DNA from: CAADGN01 sp035443945
GTDB taxonomy: Bacteria > Planctomycetota > Phycisphaerae > Phycisphaerales > UBA1924
Length of the DNA stretch: 64,000 bases
Direction of reading: 5' to 3'
Assembly (NCBI GenBank): GCA_035443945.1
Contig: DAOMNQ010000007.1
Location: 9,377-73,376 of the forward strand
The position numbers were made by a program, and so were the translations under genes. The notes beneath the pieces are model-generated. The model ran no database searches, was not told the DNA's origin, and saw nothing but the letters and a program-made list of their open reading frames with translations. Every line of letters begins with the position of its first letter. Position 1 is the stretch's first letter. Shown piece after piece: positions 48,966 to 58,198 of this stretch.

Positions 48966-50561
48966 ATGGCGAAGCGGAAGACCGTCGCGCTGGGCGCGCT
49001 GCTGTGCGTTGTTCTGGCGGCGTGCGCCGTGGGCCTCGTTTGGACGCTCAAGCAACGCGGGACCATCACCGCGCTGGGCGAGGGCCTCCAGGACTATCTG
49101 GGCCGTCAGGTCGTCGGCATCGTCAACGCGTACCTGCACCCGCAACTCGGATTCTCGACGGTGCGGTACGACGCGCCGGGGACGCTCGTGCTCTCGGGCG
49201 TGACGCTGACCGCGCCCGACGGAACGCGCGTGCTCGAACTCGAGCGCATGACGCTGACGCTGGCCGAGGTGCCGCGGCTCGGGCAGCCGATCATGGTCGA
49301 GCGCGTGGAGTTGGAGTCGCCGACGGTGCGGCTGGTGCGCGGCCCGGCGGGGCCTGACGGCGAGCGCGGCTGGATGGGTCTCGAGCCGCTCGTCAAGGCC
49401 GTGCCGGGGCGAGACGCCGCCGTCGCGCCGGAGTTCCGGCTGTCGAACGTACTGCGGCTGCGTCACGTCGCATTGCGCGACGCGTCGGTGGTCTACGACG
49501 AAGGCGACGGCACGCCGCCGATGGTACTCCGCGGGATCGAGACCGCCTTAGACCTGGTCCCCGACGAGGAGCGGGGCGAGGGCGGGTGGTACGCCGTCCA
49601 AGCGGACACTCGCGTTGGACCGACCGCACACCTCGAACTCGCCTGCCAAGTCAGTCTCGACTCGCTCGTGGCAGAGATCGAGCGTCTGCTGCTGACCGCC
49701 GCGGTGGCCCCGGAGACGATGGAAGCGCTCCCGCCGCAGGTGCAATCGCTGCTCGTGGAGCGCGATGCGCGGGGCATGCTGGAGGTGCGCGCGTGGGGTC
49801 GTGCGGACTTGAACGACCCCTTTGCAGGCCCGCTGACCGCGCAGATGACGCTGCGCGAGTTCAACATCGCGGCGGGCCGGATGCGCCTGCCGATCGACGA
49901 GACCCGGGCGGAAGCGACCGTCCGCGACGGCGTCGGCACGCTTGCCGCGTTCGAGGCCGTGCTGCTCGACGGGCAGGTGCAGGCTACCGGAACCGCCCAA
50001 CTCCGCGACGCGGCGATGCCGGCCGCGCTGCGCTGGACCGCGGACCGCCTCGACCTCAACACCCTCCTCCGCTCGCAGGAGGACCGGGCCGACGCTCGTC
50101 TCGCGGGGCGCCTGCGGGGCGAGGGCACGGTCACGCTGTCGCTCAACGCCTTGGCCGAATCGATCGGCGGCGCCGGCTCGATCAATGTCGAGAACGGGCG
50201 GCTGCTCATGGTGCCGGGCATCACGCAACTGGCGGACGCCATGAACATCGCCCGCGGGGCGCGCGACAGCCGCGAGTCCAACCATCGGGCTTCGGCGTCG
50301 TTCGACCTCGCGCCCTCGGGCATCAACGTGACCGCATCGGAGGTGGTGACGAACTTCCTGGCCGCGCGCGGGACGGGCACGGTCGGGTACGACGGCTCGC
50401 TGGACCTGGCCGTCAACGCCGGGCCGCTCGAACGGGTGCAGTCGCTGCTCGGGCGGGTGGGGGAGGCGATCGGCTCCGTCACGGACCGCCTGATGAAGTA
50501 TCTTGTCCGCGGCACGGTCGAGGAGCCGAGCGTCACCGTGGCTCCTCTGGGCATCGGGTGA
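48966..50561 (+). CDS. AsmA/TamB-like exported protein
   Basis: 531 residues. An N-terminal signal-anchor (VALGALLCVVLAACAVGLVW) is followed by a long beta-rich body with repeating strands (LVLSGVTLTAPDGTRVLELERMTLTLAE, VERVELESPTVRLV, LRHVALRDASVVYDEGDG) and a C-terminal part GGAGSINVENGRLLMVPGITQLADAMNIARGARD, VTASEVVTNFLAARGTGTVGYDGSLDLAVNAG. These are typical of AsmA-like proteins that form lipid-transfer grooves between inner and outer membranes. SD-like GGGAGGGAG precedes the ATG. Specific role unknown. It lies between efp and the shikimate kinase. Confidence 0.75.
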   Translation: MAKRKTVALGALLCVVLAACAVGLVWTLKQRGTITALGEGLQDYLGRQVVGIVNAYLHPQLGFSTVRYDAPGTLVLSGVTLTAPDGTRVLELERMTLTLAEVPRLGQPIMVERVELESPTVRLVRGPAGPDGERGWMGLEPLVKAVPGRDAAVAPEFRLSNVLRLRHVALRDASVVYDEGDGTPPMVLRGIETALDLVPDEERGEGGWYAVQADTRVGPTAHLELACQVSLDSLVAEIERLLLTAAVAPETMEALPPQVQSLLVERDARGMLEVRAWGRADLNDPFAGPLTAQMTLREFNIAAGRMRLPIDETRAEATVRDGVGTLAAFEAVLLDGQVQATGTAQLRDAAMPAALRWTADRLDLNTLLRSQEDRADARLAGRLRGEGTVTLSLNALAESIGGAGSINVENGRLLMVPGITQLADAMNIARGARDSRESNHRASASFDLAPSGINVTASEVVTNFLAARGTGTVGYDGSLDLAVNAGPLERVQSLLGRVGEAIGSVTDRLMKYLVRGTVEEPSVTVAPLGIG

Positions 50562-50575
50562 TCGGCGCAACCGCG

Positions 50576-51145
50576 ATGGACGACCCACGGGCGAGCATCC
50601 TGCTGATCGGCCTGCGCGGCTCGGGCAAGAGCGCGCTCGGCCCCCGCCTCGCCGAACGCCTCGGGCGTCCCTTCATCGATCTCGACGCGGTCACCGTCAC
50701 CTACCTCGGCGAGGGCACGCTGCGCGAACTCTGGGAGAGGCACGGCGAGGCCCGCTTCCGACAGGCCGAGTACCGCGCCCTCGTCAACCAGGCCTTCCCG
50801 CGCACGAACCCCGGACCCGTCGTCGCGCTCGGGGGCGGAACACCCACCGCGCCCGGCGCTGCGGACTTCCTCCGCAACGCCCGCACCCGCGGCCTGGGGC
50901 GGATCGTCTACCTGCGCGTTGCGCCGGCCACGCTCCGCGACCGCCTCGCCGGCGCGGACAACGCCGACCGCCCGTCGCTCACCGGGGCCGACCCGCTCGC
51001 GGAGATCGAGGCCGTCCACGCCGCCCGCGACCGGCTCTACCAGGAACTGGCGGATGCGGTGTTGGAGGTTGACGGGCTGGACGAGGCGGCGACGCTGGAG
51101 GCGGTGGTGCGCCTGTTGCTGGAGCCTCGCGCCGCGGGGGCCTGA
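50576..51145 (+). CDS. aroK: Shikimate kinase
   Basis: About 189 residues. Walker A GLRGSGKSALG, RPFIDLDAVTVTYLGEGTLRELWERHGEARFRQAEYRAL (with the shikimate-binding Asp-Leu-Asp and the Arg-Glu patterns), VVALGGGTPTAPGAADFLR (the GGG loop) and LAGADNADRPSLTG (the lid) match AroK. It phosphorylates shikimate at the 3-hydroxyl in the chorismate pathway. A GTG at 50558 overlaps the AsmA stop as GTGA and would add six residues; the ATG is retained because the Walker strand follows at once. No other aro genes are near. Confidence 0.9.
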   Translation: MDDPRASILLIGLRGSGKSALGPRLAERLGRPFIDLDAVTVTYLGEGTLRELWERHGEARFRQAEYRALVNQAFPRTNPGPVVALGGGTPTAPGAADFLRNARTRGLGRIVYLRVAPATLRDRLAGADNADRPSLTGADPLAEIEAVHAARDRLYQELADAVLEVDGLDEAATLEAVVRLLLEPRAAGA

Positions 51146-51181
51146 AATGCGCCGCCCCACGTGCACGGTGGGACAATGCGG

Positions 51182-51557
51182 TTACCTCCCATCCACCGAG
51201 GCCCACCGCCTGAGTTCTCGCTCAAACTCCTCGACGAGAGAAGGTAGATGCTCTCGCACGACACGCCAGATGGCGTCGTTGTCCAGATCGTAGTAGACAT
51301 GAACGAGAATGTGCCGCATGCCGACGATCTTGGTCCACGGAACTCGCGGCGCTCGATCGCGTCCCGCGTCGGTGACCCTCGCCGCTGCCTCGCCGATCTC
51401 CTGGATGCAGTCCTTGACCGCGCCGCAGCATGTGATCCGTATCGAGGTCGCCTCGACATCGGCCCTGGATGAAGCCCAACGCCTGGCTCGCGGCGTCGAG
51501 CATATGCCGAAACCTCACGCGGTCGTCGAGACGCGACTCTTCACCCTTGCGCGGCAT
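51182..51557 (-). pseudogene. hepT: HEPN ribonuclease toxin, frameshifted
   Basis: The first half reads MPRKGEESRLDDRVRFRHMLDAASQALGFIQGRCRGDLDTDHMLRR. The second half lies in another frame: AVKDCIQEIGEAAARVTDAGRDRAPRVPWTKIVGMRHILVHVYYDLDNDAIW ... LVEEFERELRRW, ending at 51182. The catalytic RX4HXY motif (MRHILVHVYY) is intact. The shift lies in CGCGCCGC around 51419-51426; a lost GC pair or one extra base fits. HEPN toxins of this type cut RNA and are controlled by an MNT partner, here the preceding overlapping gene. As written the toxin would be truncated; this may be decay or a sequencing indel. Confidence 0.78.
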
Positions 51558-51849
51558 AGATCGTTCTCGCCTCACTGACGACACGTTCGCGGAAGTAGCG
51601 CGAGAGGAATCCAGGTGTCTTGAGGTCGACGTCCCTGCCGAAGATAGCACGGAGTTCCATCAGCAGCCCGCCGAGGTCGAGCAGACTCGGCGTTTGGCCC
51701 GGGGGGAACTCCACGAGCACGTCAACGTCGCTCTCCGGGCCGAAGTCGTCGCGCAGCACCGATCCGAAGAGCGCGAGCCGCGAAACTCCGTGCCGCCGGC
51801 AGACTTCCGCGAGCGAATCGTCCGGGATGTTCAGCGAGTGCAGGCGCAT
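51541..51849 (-). CDS. mntA: MNT nucleotidyltransferase antitoxin
   Basis: 102 residues. SRLALFGSVLRDDFGPESDVDVLVEFPPG carries the minimal nucleotidyltransferase motif GSX10DXD with the third Asp in VDLKTPGF. In characterised HEPN/MNT pairs the MNT protein neutralises the toxin by AMPylating a Tyr near the RX4HXY motif, and here the equivalent Tyr is kept (HVYY). The gene precedes and overlaps the HEPN gene by 17 bases on the same strand, so they form one unit. It is intact although its partner is frameshifted. Confidence 0.85.
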   Translation of the reverse strand: MRLHSLNIPDDSLAEVCRRHGVSRLALFGSVLRDDFGPESDVDVLVEFPPGQTPSLLDLGGLLMELRAIFGRDVDLKTPGFLSRYFRERVVSEARTIYAAQG

Positions 51850-52005
51850 CGTTGTGACGCTCGATCAGTCCTCCCCATACCGGGTTTTCGGCGTTCCCAC
51901 CGTGGCCGATCATGGGCGATTCTCGCGGGACTGCGCTCCGCCGGGGCATGAAAGGCCCCGCCACCGCAAACAGTCCCGCCGTGGTCGTGCGCCCCCACGC
52001 GTTGC

Positions 52006-52755
52006 TCACGTCACAGCCGCGGGTTTGCGCATGTACAGGTGAACCGCCGTGTGGTGGTAGACGTGCGTCTCCGGGCCGAGCGCGTTGGGGAGCGAGAGGT
52101 CCACGCGGGTCTTCGGCGGCGCGGGCGAGGGGGGGGACGCCGCTTCGTTCTCCGAGTCGGCCTCCGGCTCGTCGTGCTCCATCGGCTCCATCGGCCTGCC
52201 GCGCCGGCGAGCGGGGCGCGCCGCTCGGGCGCTGGTGGGCTGCGTCGGCGCGGGCGTCGCCTGCTCCCCGTGCAGGAAGGGCCAGGGCGTCCGCAGGACG
52301 GCGTAGCCCGTCTCGTCCAGCCGATCGATCAGCCGCATGAACTGCGAGCGCGCCCGCTGCCACCCGGCCGCGTCCTCGACGAGCCCGTAGGGCGGGTCGA
52401 AGAAGACGAGGTGCACGGGCATCGGGCACGCGGCCAGCGCGCCCGCTCCGAGCGCATCGCCAACCACGACTTCGCAGCGGTCTTCCGCGCCGAGTTCGCG
52501 GATGTTGCGCTCGAGCGTCGCGGAGACGCGGCGGTCGCGTTCGACCATCACACAGCGGGTCGCGCCGCGGCTGACCGCCTCAAGTCCGATCGACCCCGTG
52601 CCGGCGAAGGCGTCGAAGACGGCCGCGCCCTCGGTGTGGCCGCGGAGGAGGCCGAAGAGCGACTCGCGCACGCGGTCCGGCATCGGGCGCGTGGGCGACC
52701 CCTCGGGGGGGGCGTGGAGCCTTCGGCTTCGGAACTCGCCGGCGATGATGCGCAC
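52006..52755 (-). CDS. rsmD: 16S rRNA (guanine966-N2)-methyltransferase
   Basis: 249 residues. The start MRIIAGEFRSRRLHAPPEGSPTRPMPDRVRESLFGLL is the classic RsmD opening. VFDAFAGTGSIGLEAVSRGA is the SAM-binding loop, HLVFFDPPYG is the catalytic DPPY motif, and later helices are normal. About 60 residues of low-complexity Ala/Pro/Arg/Glu sequence are inserted near the end (about residues 165-225), before the final strand VYHHTAVHLYMRKP. RsmD modifies G966 of 16S rRNA during 30S assembly. The insertion does not touch the active site. Confidence 0.88.
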   Translation of the reverse strand: MRIIAGEFRSRRLHAPPEGSPTRPMPDRVRESLFGLLRGHTEGAAVFDAFAGTGSIGLEAVSRGATRCVMVERDRRVSATLERNIRELGAEDRCEVVVGDALGAGALAACPMPVHLVFFDPPYGLVEDAAGWQRARSQFMRLIDRLDETGYAVLRTPWPFLHGEQATPAPTQPTSARAARPARRRGRPMEPMEHDEPEADSENEAASPPSPAPPKTRVDLSLPNALGPETHVYHHTAVHLYMRKPAAVT

Positions 52756-52893
52756 GGGTCCAGCAAACGCGGCCCGGCGCTTCGAGTCAAGGGCGGGCGT
52801 GACCGGGGGGCGGGTGGGCGTCGTCTCCTCCGTGCCCGGTGCGGGCGCACCCGGGCTTGGTGTCTCTCGTGCGACGGCCCGCCCGCCTCTCGG

Positions 52894-53535
52894 TCACTTG
52901 TTGAGCAGGTCGATCTGGTAGCGCAGGACGGGGGGCGCATCCAGGCCGGTGACGACTTTCCAGAACGGCTCGCCGTGTCCGTCCGAATACCAGGTGCGGA
53001 ACTGTCCGTGGCGGTTCTCGGCGTAGACGTCGAGAAGAGGACCGCCGACGTAAATCGTGCGCTGGATGATGAGGAGTTCGTCGCTGGCGTACTCGGCCTC
53101 CGCGGCCACGCCCGCCAGCGCGTCGGCCAGGCGGCCGAACAACTTGTGGTTCTCGCGCAGCAGCACGTCCGCGTCGTGCCAGACGAAGTACCGGTACTTG
53201 CTGGCGGAGCGGTGCCGGAAGGTGTGGCGCGAGCGGAGCAGCGCGGCGATCCCGCTCGAACCGTCGATCCGCCGCTCCAGCGGCACGCCCGGCAGGGCGC
53301 GTTCCAACTGGTAGCAGAAACTCTCCAGGTCGGTGACGTAGCGGCCGTAGAAGGTGCAGACCTCGGTGTCGCGCTGCGCCCCGAGGAACTGGCTCAGGGC
53401 GGCGGCGAAGTGCACGCGCCGGCGCGGCACGCCGCTCCAGGCGACCAAGTGATGCTCGTCGAGCATCTGGGTCACCATGGGTTCCCAGTCCACAGCGCGG
53501 AACGGGGACTCGGTATGGCGTGTCAGCGCACTCAT
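52894..53535 (-). CDS. Conserved hypothetical protein
   Basis: 213 residues, no signal peptide or membrane helix. FGRLADALAGVAAEAEYASDELLIIQRTIYVGGPLLDVYAENRHGQFRTWYSDGHGEPFWKVVTG in the second half and WHDADVLLRENHKLFGRLADAL before it are well-ordered alpha/beta sequence, but I do not recognise the family. The protein is rich in His, Arg and Tyr, and VHFAAALSQFLGAQRDTEVCTFYG may be a buried helix-strand unit. It stands between the P-type ATPase and rsmD, in the same direction as both but with spacers over 100 bases. No function is proposed. Confidence 0.65.
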   Translation of the reverse strand: MSALTRHTESPFRAVDWEPMVTQMLDEHHLVAWSGVPRRRVHFAAALSQFLGAQRDTEVCTFYGRYVTDLESFCYQLERALPGVPLERRIDGSSGIAALLRSRHTFRHRSASKYRYFVWHDADVLLRENHKLFGRLADALAGVAAEAEYASDELLIIQRTIYVGGPLLDVYAENRHGQFRTWYSDGHGEPFWKVVTGLDAPPVLRYQIDLLNK

Positions 53536-53774
53536 GCCGCCAAGGCACGCCCCACGGACGGGGCCGCCCGGTTTCCCAACGGGTCAGGTTCACCGGGGGA
53601 GGCACACGGGCGCACCCCCGGCCAGCGGCGGCACCCTCCTGCCGTCGCTGCTCGATGTGGAAATGTGCCCCAAGGAACGGCCCGTGCCACCCGCTCCGCC
53701 GGTTTGTTTCGCGCAAACCGCAGGAACCGCATAATCGGGCCAGGGGAATACCCTTGCAAAGGCGGTCGCGGGGG

Positions 53775-56495
53775 TCAGACTCTCCCAGTTCGTCGCATCC
53801 GTCTGCGCCACCAGACCTTGTGCAGTTCCATGACCACGAAGATCGAAAGGGCCAGCCCGGCCATGGCTGCCCAGACACCCAGGGGCAGCGGCCCGGCCCC
53901 GAGGACCGTGTTCAGCCCGGGGGTGTGCATGGCGAGAGCATGGACGAGGAACGCCCCGGCCGTCGCCGCCAATAGGACCGGGCTTCGCAGGGGGGACATC
54001 CGCAGGGCCGAGACCGTCTCAGACCGGCAGTTGCCGACGTGGACGTTCTCGAAGAGCACCATCAGCAGCAGGATCGCGTTGCGGGCGTCCGTCTCCGACC
54101 ACCCCGAAGCGAGCAGGTGGTTGAAGGCCGCGAAGGCGACGCACCCCATGACCGCCGCCGCCACGAGCGTTCGCTCGATCATCACCCGGTTGAAGATGCG
54201 TTCCGTCGGCGGGCGGGGAGCGCGCTTGAGGATGTCCCCCTCGCCCGGCTCGAAGGCCAGCGCGACGTGCTGGATGCCATTCGTCACCAGATTGAGCCAG
54301 AGCAGTTGAACGGGCAGGAGCGGCAGTGGCGTGCCGGCGGCGACGGCGAGCAACGCGAGCACGACCTCGGCCGCGCCGGTCGAGATGAGCAGGAAGACGC
54401 ACTTGCGGACGTTGTCGTAGGCGATGCGCCCCTCTTCGACCCCGGCGACGATCGTGACGAAGTTGTCGTCGGTGATGACGAGGTCTGCCGCGTCGCGGGC
54501 GACGTCCGTCCCCGCGCGTCCCATCGCCACACCGATGTTCGCGGCCCGCAGCGCCGGCGCGTCGTTCACGCCGTCGCCCGTGACGGCGACGAAGTGCCCG
54601 GCCGCCTGCTCCGCCTGCACCACGTCCAGTTTCTGCTCGGGCGCGACGCGGGCGAACACCCGCGCACGCCGCACCGCGTCGGCAAGCCCGGGGCCGTCCA
54701 GCGCCGCCAGTTCCGCGCCCGTCACGACCTGCGACGAATCCACCGCCAGCCCGAGTTCGCGCGAGATGGCGAGCGCGGTCACGGGGTGATCGCCGGTGAC
54801 CATGCTCACCGTGATGCCCGCCGCCCGGCACGCGCGCACGGCATCCGCCACGCCCGGCCGCAGAGGGTCGATCATGCCCACGAACCCGAGCAGCCGCAGC
54901 CCCTCCGGCTCGGGCGGCGCGCGCGAGGGGTCGAGCGACGGGGGCGCATCGCCCTCGGCGATCGCCAGCACGCGCATGCCGCGCCCGGCCATGTCTTCCG
55001 CGATCCCGAGCAGCGCCCGCGTCTCCTGCCCGCCCAGGCCCGGGCACATCTCCAGCACTCGCTCTGGCGCGCCCTTCACAAGCACGCGAGCGCCGCCGTT
55101 TGCCTCGTGGAAGTGGGCCGCGTACCGACGCTCCGGCTCGAACACGATCCGCGTGATCTCCTGGTATCGGTCGAGCAGGTCGTCGCGCGACACGCCCAGT
55201 TTGTGCGCCAGCGCGAGCAGCGCGACGTCCGTCGGGTCGCCGCGCCACGCCCAGCGTCCGTCGTCGCGGTGCAGGTCGCCCTCGTTGCAGAGCGCGGCGG
55301 CCCGGGCCAATGCGTCCAGTTCGTCGCGGTCCACGGGCGCGGATCCCTCGACGGGTAACACCTCGCCCTCGGGCACGAAGCCCTCGCCGGAGACGGCCAG
55401 CGCGCCGCCCGAGGCGAGGCGAACCTCGCGCACGGTGAGTTCGTTGCAGGTGAGCGTGCCGGTCTTGTCGCTGGCGATGAGCGTGCAGGAGCCAAGCCCC
55501 TCGACCGCGCCGAGCCGGCGCACCAGCACGCCGCGCGACGCCATGCGCCGGCTCGCCACCGTGAGCGCGACCGTGATCGCCACCGGCAGCCCCTCGGGGA
55601 TGGCCGACACCGCGAGCGCGACGGCGAAGAAGACCATCTCGGTCGGGGCGCGGTCCTGGCCAAAGACGCCGATGAGCGCGACCGCGAAGGCCGCGATGAC
55701 GACCGCCACGCCGACGACCTTGCTGAATCGGTCCAGGCGCACGAACAGCGGGGGGCGTCCGGCCTCCGCGCCGTGCATCTCGCTCGCCACGCGCCCGACC
55801 GCCGAGTCGGCCCCGGTCGCCACCACCACGCCCCGCCCGCGCCCGCGCACGATGGTCGAGCCGGCGTTGGCGATGTTGCGCTGGTCGGCGACGGGCGTGC
55901 CCGGCTCGCCCATCCACGTCGCGTCCTTGTGCACCGCCATCGACTCGCCCGTCAGCAGCGATTCGTCGGCCTCCAACCCCGTCGCGCGGAAGAGGCGCAG
56001 GTCCGCCGGGACGCGGTTGCCCGATTCGAGCACAACCACGTCGCCCGCCACGACCTCCGCGGCGTCGATCTCTCGCACCTCGCCGTCGCGCACCACCGCC
56101 GCTCGCAGCGAGAGCAGCCGCTGGAGCGCCTGCGTGCTCCGCTCCGCCCGCCACTCCTGGATCGTGCCGATGACGGCGTTCAGCACGACCACCGCGAAGA
56201 TGAACCCCGCGTCCGTGTGCTCGCCGATCGCAATCGAGAGGACGCCCGCAGCGATCAGCAGGTAGATCAGCGGGCTGGCGAACTGGCGACCGATGATGCG
56301 CCACCACGCCGCCGCGCCGGCGAGCGGCACCTCGTTGCGCCCGAACTCGCCGAGTCGGCGTGCCGCCTCGTCGCTCGCCAGCCCCTCGGGCGACGCGCCG
56401 AGCGCCTCGAACGCCCGCTCGGCGGACATCGTGTGCCACGCGCGCTCGGCCGCCGCCGTTGCATCCGAGGACGGTACGCGCACGTACCCCGCCAT
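53775..56495 (-). CDS. Cation-transporting P-type ATPase (P2-type, calcium-like)
   Basis: 906 residues. All P-type landmarks occur in order: actuator LLTGESMAVHKD, VAVALAVSAIPEGLPVAITVALTVASRRMASRGVLVRRLGAVEGLGSCTLIASDKTGTLTCNELTV with phosphorylated Asp in DKTGT, nucleotide-domain VLVKGAPERVLEMCPG, then MVTGDHPVTALAISRELGL and the hinge VAVTGDGVNDAPALRAANIGVAMGRAGTDVARDAADLVITDDNF. The IPEGLP in M4 points to P2A/P2-type Ca2+ or Mn2+ pumps; the C-terminal six helices are present. The N terminus has the usual ALGASPEGLASDEAARRLGEFGRNEVPL domain. It expels or stores cations across the inner membrane. Confidence 0.93.
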   Translation of the reverse strand: MAGYVRVPSSDATAAAERAWHTMSAERAFEALGASPEGLASDEAARRLGEFGRNEVPLAGAAAWWRIIGRQFASPLIYLLIAAGVLSIAIGEHTDAGFIFAVVVLNAVIGTIQEWRAERSTQALQRLLSLRAAVVRDGEVREIDAAEVVAGDVVVLESGNRVPADLRLFRATGLEADESLLTGESMAVHKDATWMGEPGTPVADQRNIANAGSTIVRGRGRGVVVATGADSAVGRVASEMHGAEAGRPPLFVRLDRFSKVVGVAVVIAAFAVALIGVFGQDRAPTEMVFFAVALAVSAIPEGLPVAITVALTVASRRMASRGVLVRRLGAVEGLGSCTLIASDKTGTLTCNELTVREVRLASGGALAVSGEGFVPEGEVLPVEGSAPVDRDELDALARAAALCNEGDLHRDDGRWAWRGDPTDVALLALAHKLGVSRDDLLDRYQEITRIVFEPERRYAAHFHEANGGARVLVKGAPERVLEMCPGLGGQETRALLGIAEDMAGRGMRVLAIAEGDAPPSLDPSRAPPEPEGLRLLGFVGMIDPLRPGVADAVRACRAAGITVSMVTGDHPVTALAISRELGLAVDSSQVVTGAELAALDGPGLADAVRRARVFARVAPEQKLDVVQAEQAAGHFVAVTGDGVNDAPALRAANIGVAMGRAGTDVARDAADLVITDDNFVTIVAGVEEGRIAYDNVRKCVFLLISTGAAEVVLALLAVAAGTPLPLLPVQLLWLNLVTNGIQHVALAFEPGEGDILKRAPRPPTERIFNRVMIERTLVAAAVMGCVAFAAFNHLLASGWSETDARNAILLLMVLFENVHVGNCRSETVSALRMSPLRSPVLLAATAGAFLVHALAMHTPGLNTVLGAGPLPLGVWAAMAGLALSIFVVMELHKVWWRRRMRRTGRV

Positions 56496-56510
56496 CGCGG
56501 CCTCCCCACG

Positions 56511-58088
56511 TCAGCCGTCGCGGCTCGTCACGCCCAGTTCCTCCTCCGAGAGCGAGGCCTGCTCGCGGTCGCCCGCGTCAGCGACGGGCTTGGGCTCGGC
56601 CAGCCGCTTCTCGCCGGAGCCAGCGTGCGCTGGGCGCTCGTGCTTTGCGGCCTCGCGGCCGTCGGCGGTCGTCGCGTAGACGAGGCCGATCGTCGTCTCC
56701 GGCTCGCCGAGCAGCAGCCGGTTCACGACCTCGACGCCCTGCATGAGGGTGTGGTCGGTGTTGCTGACCTCGTACTTCCACATGCCGAAGCGGCCGCGGG
56801 AGTAGATGCCGTGCGCCTCCAGCCACGGGATGACGACGCTCAGGATGTCGTCTCGGTCCACGGTCGGCGTGGGGTACGAGTACTCGACGCGCCGATGCCA
56901 GCGGCTCACGATGTCGCCGCGCTCGCCGGGTTCGAGCAGGCCCGCGTGCTCCAGCCCGCGGATCGTCTCCTCGACGATCGTCGCCTCGTCCACAGGCTTG
57001 AACTCGCTGAAACTCGTCTCGCACAGGAGCGAGTAGAACCGGTCCTTGTCGGGCGTCATGTGCGGCGAGTAGTTCGAAAGGTACGTCACGCGGTAGAAGG
57101 GGCAGTTGTCCTCGGGGAAGTACATCCAGGACTTCGTGCTCGGGCAGGGGCGGCGGATGCCGACGCCGACCATGTGCCCGCCCGAGTGGCGCAGGCGCGA
57201 GGCGGCCTCGCGCACGCGCTGCGGCGCGCCGCGCACGATGTCGCGCACGAGCACGTCGAGTGGGATAGCGGAGATCAGCGCGTCGTAGCGTTCCTCGCTC
57301 CCGTCGTCGAACCGCGCCACGCGCGACGCCGCGTCGATCGAGACCAGCGACCGTCCGTAGCGGGCGTGCCCGTCGAGTGTCGCCCCGATGCGCCGGTAGA
57401 ACTCGCCCGTGCCGCCGCGGAGCGGGTACTTGAAGCGGTTGTTCGGGCCCCAGCCGTAGTCGTCCTGTTCGAGGACGACGTTGCGCAGGGCGCGATCCAC
57501 GTCGAGGACTGCGACGCGCTCGCCGATCCAGGTCTTGTTCATCATCTCGGGCGCGTGCGCCCAGACTTTGAAGTTGTAGGGGCGCATGAAGTGTCGGGCG
57601 ATCCCCTCGCCGAAGACGGCGTCGATGAACTCGCCGAAGTTGCGGGCCTGCGAGTGGTGCGCCACCGGGCCGCGTCCGGTCTGGGCCTTGATCAGCCCGC
57701 TCAGGCACTCGAACGCGACCTCTTTCGGGAGGTAGCGCACGTTGTTCTGGAAGGGGTACGGCACCCAGCGGTCCATCATTCGGACCCACGATTCGCGGTC
57801 GTTGAGCGTGTACTCGTCGCCCATCATGGCGTCGAAGCAGGCGTCGTAGTAGGCGTAGTGGCTGAACATGACGTGGCCGCCTATGTCCCACGTGAACCCC
57901 GCCTCATCGACGTAACTGCTGGCCAGGCCCCCCGCGTGGGTGTCACGCTCGACGATGACGAAGTTGCGGTGCCCGATCTCGCGCAGGCGGTAGCCCGCGC
58001 CCAGCCCGGTCGGCCCGGCGCCGATGATGACGATGCGGGCGTCGTCGTCGAGCGACGGTCGGTGCGTAGCGGCCGGGGCGTAACTCAT
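56511..58088 (-). CDS. FAD-dependent amine-oxidase-like / UDP-galactopyranose-mutase-like oxidoreductase
   Basis: 525 residues. ARIVIIGAGPTGLGAGYRLREIGHRNFVIVERDTHAGGLASSYVDEAGFTWDIGGHVMFSH is the Rossmann FAD-binding motif plus the second GG motif of the protoporphyrinogen-oxidase/UGM-type superfamily. YPFQNNVRYLP, KVWAHAPEMMNKTWIGERVA and YPLRGGTGEFYRRI are substrate-domain features often seen in nucleotide-sugar mutase-like proteins. The last 60 residues are charged low-complexity tail. UGM-type enzymes isomerise UDP-galactose; other members oxidise carotenoids or porphyrins, so specificity stays open. It ends only 15 bases before the ATPase start on the same strand. Confidence 0.82.
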   Translation of the reverse strand: MSYAPAATHRPSLDDDARIVIIGAGPTGLGAGYRLREIGHRNFVIVERDTHAGGLASSYVDEAGFTWDIGGHVMFSHYAYYDACFDAMMGDEYTLNDRESWVRMMDRWVPYPFQNNVRYLPKEVAFECLSGLIKAQTGRGPVAHHSQARNFGEFIDAVFGEGIARHFMRPYNFKVWAHAPEMMNKTWIGERVAVLDVDRALRNVVLEQDDYGWGPNNRFKYPLRGGTGEFYRRIGATLDGHARYGRSLVSIDAASRVARFDDGSEERYDALISAIPLDVLVRDIVRGAPQRVREAASRLRHSGGHMVGVGIRRPCPSTKSWMYFPEDNCPFYRVTYLSNYSPHMTPDKDRFYSLLCETSFSEFKPVDEATIVEETIRGLEHAGLLEPGERGDIVSRWHRRVEYSYPTPTVDRDDILSVVIPWLEAHGIYSRGRFGMWKYEVSNTDHTLMQGVEVVNRLLLGEPETTIGLVYATTADGREAAKHERPAHAGSGEKRLAEPKPVADAGDREQASLSEEELGVTSRDG

Positions 58089-58198
58089 GCGGCGTCCGTC
58101 CCTGTTCGGTCGGTGTTCCGGGGCGGGATCGTCGCCGCGCGGCGACGGGCGCGAAGGATATGCGCCACCCGCGCCTCACGCCGATCGGCGCGAACGAA

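Noticed and set aside
51942..51960. Hairpin CGGGGC...GCCCCG between mntA and rsmD
   Set aside because: Only a 6-bp stem, with no T-run on either strand; not supportable as a terminator.
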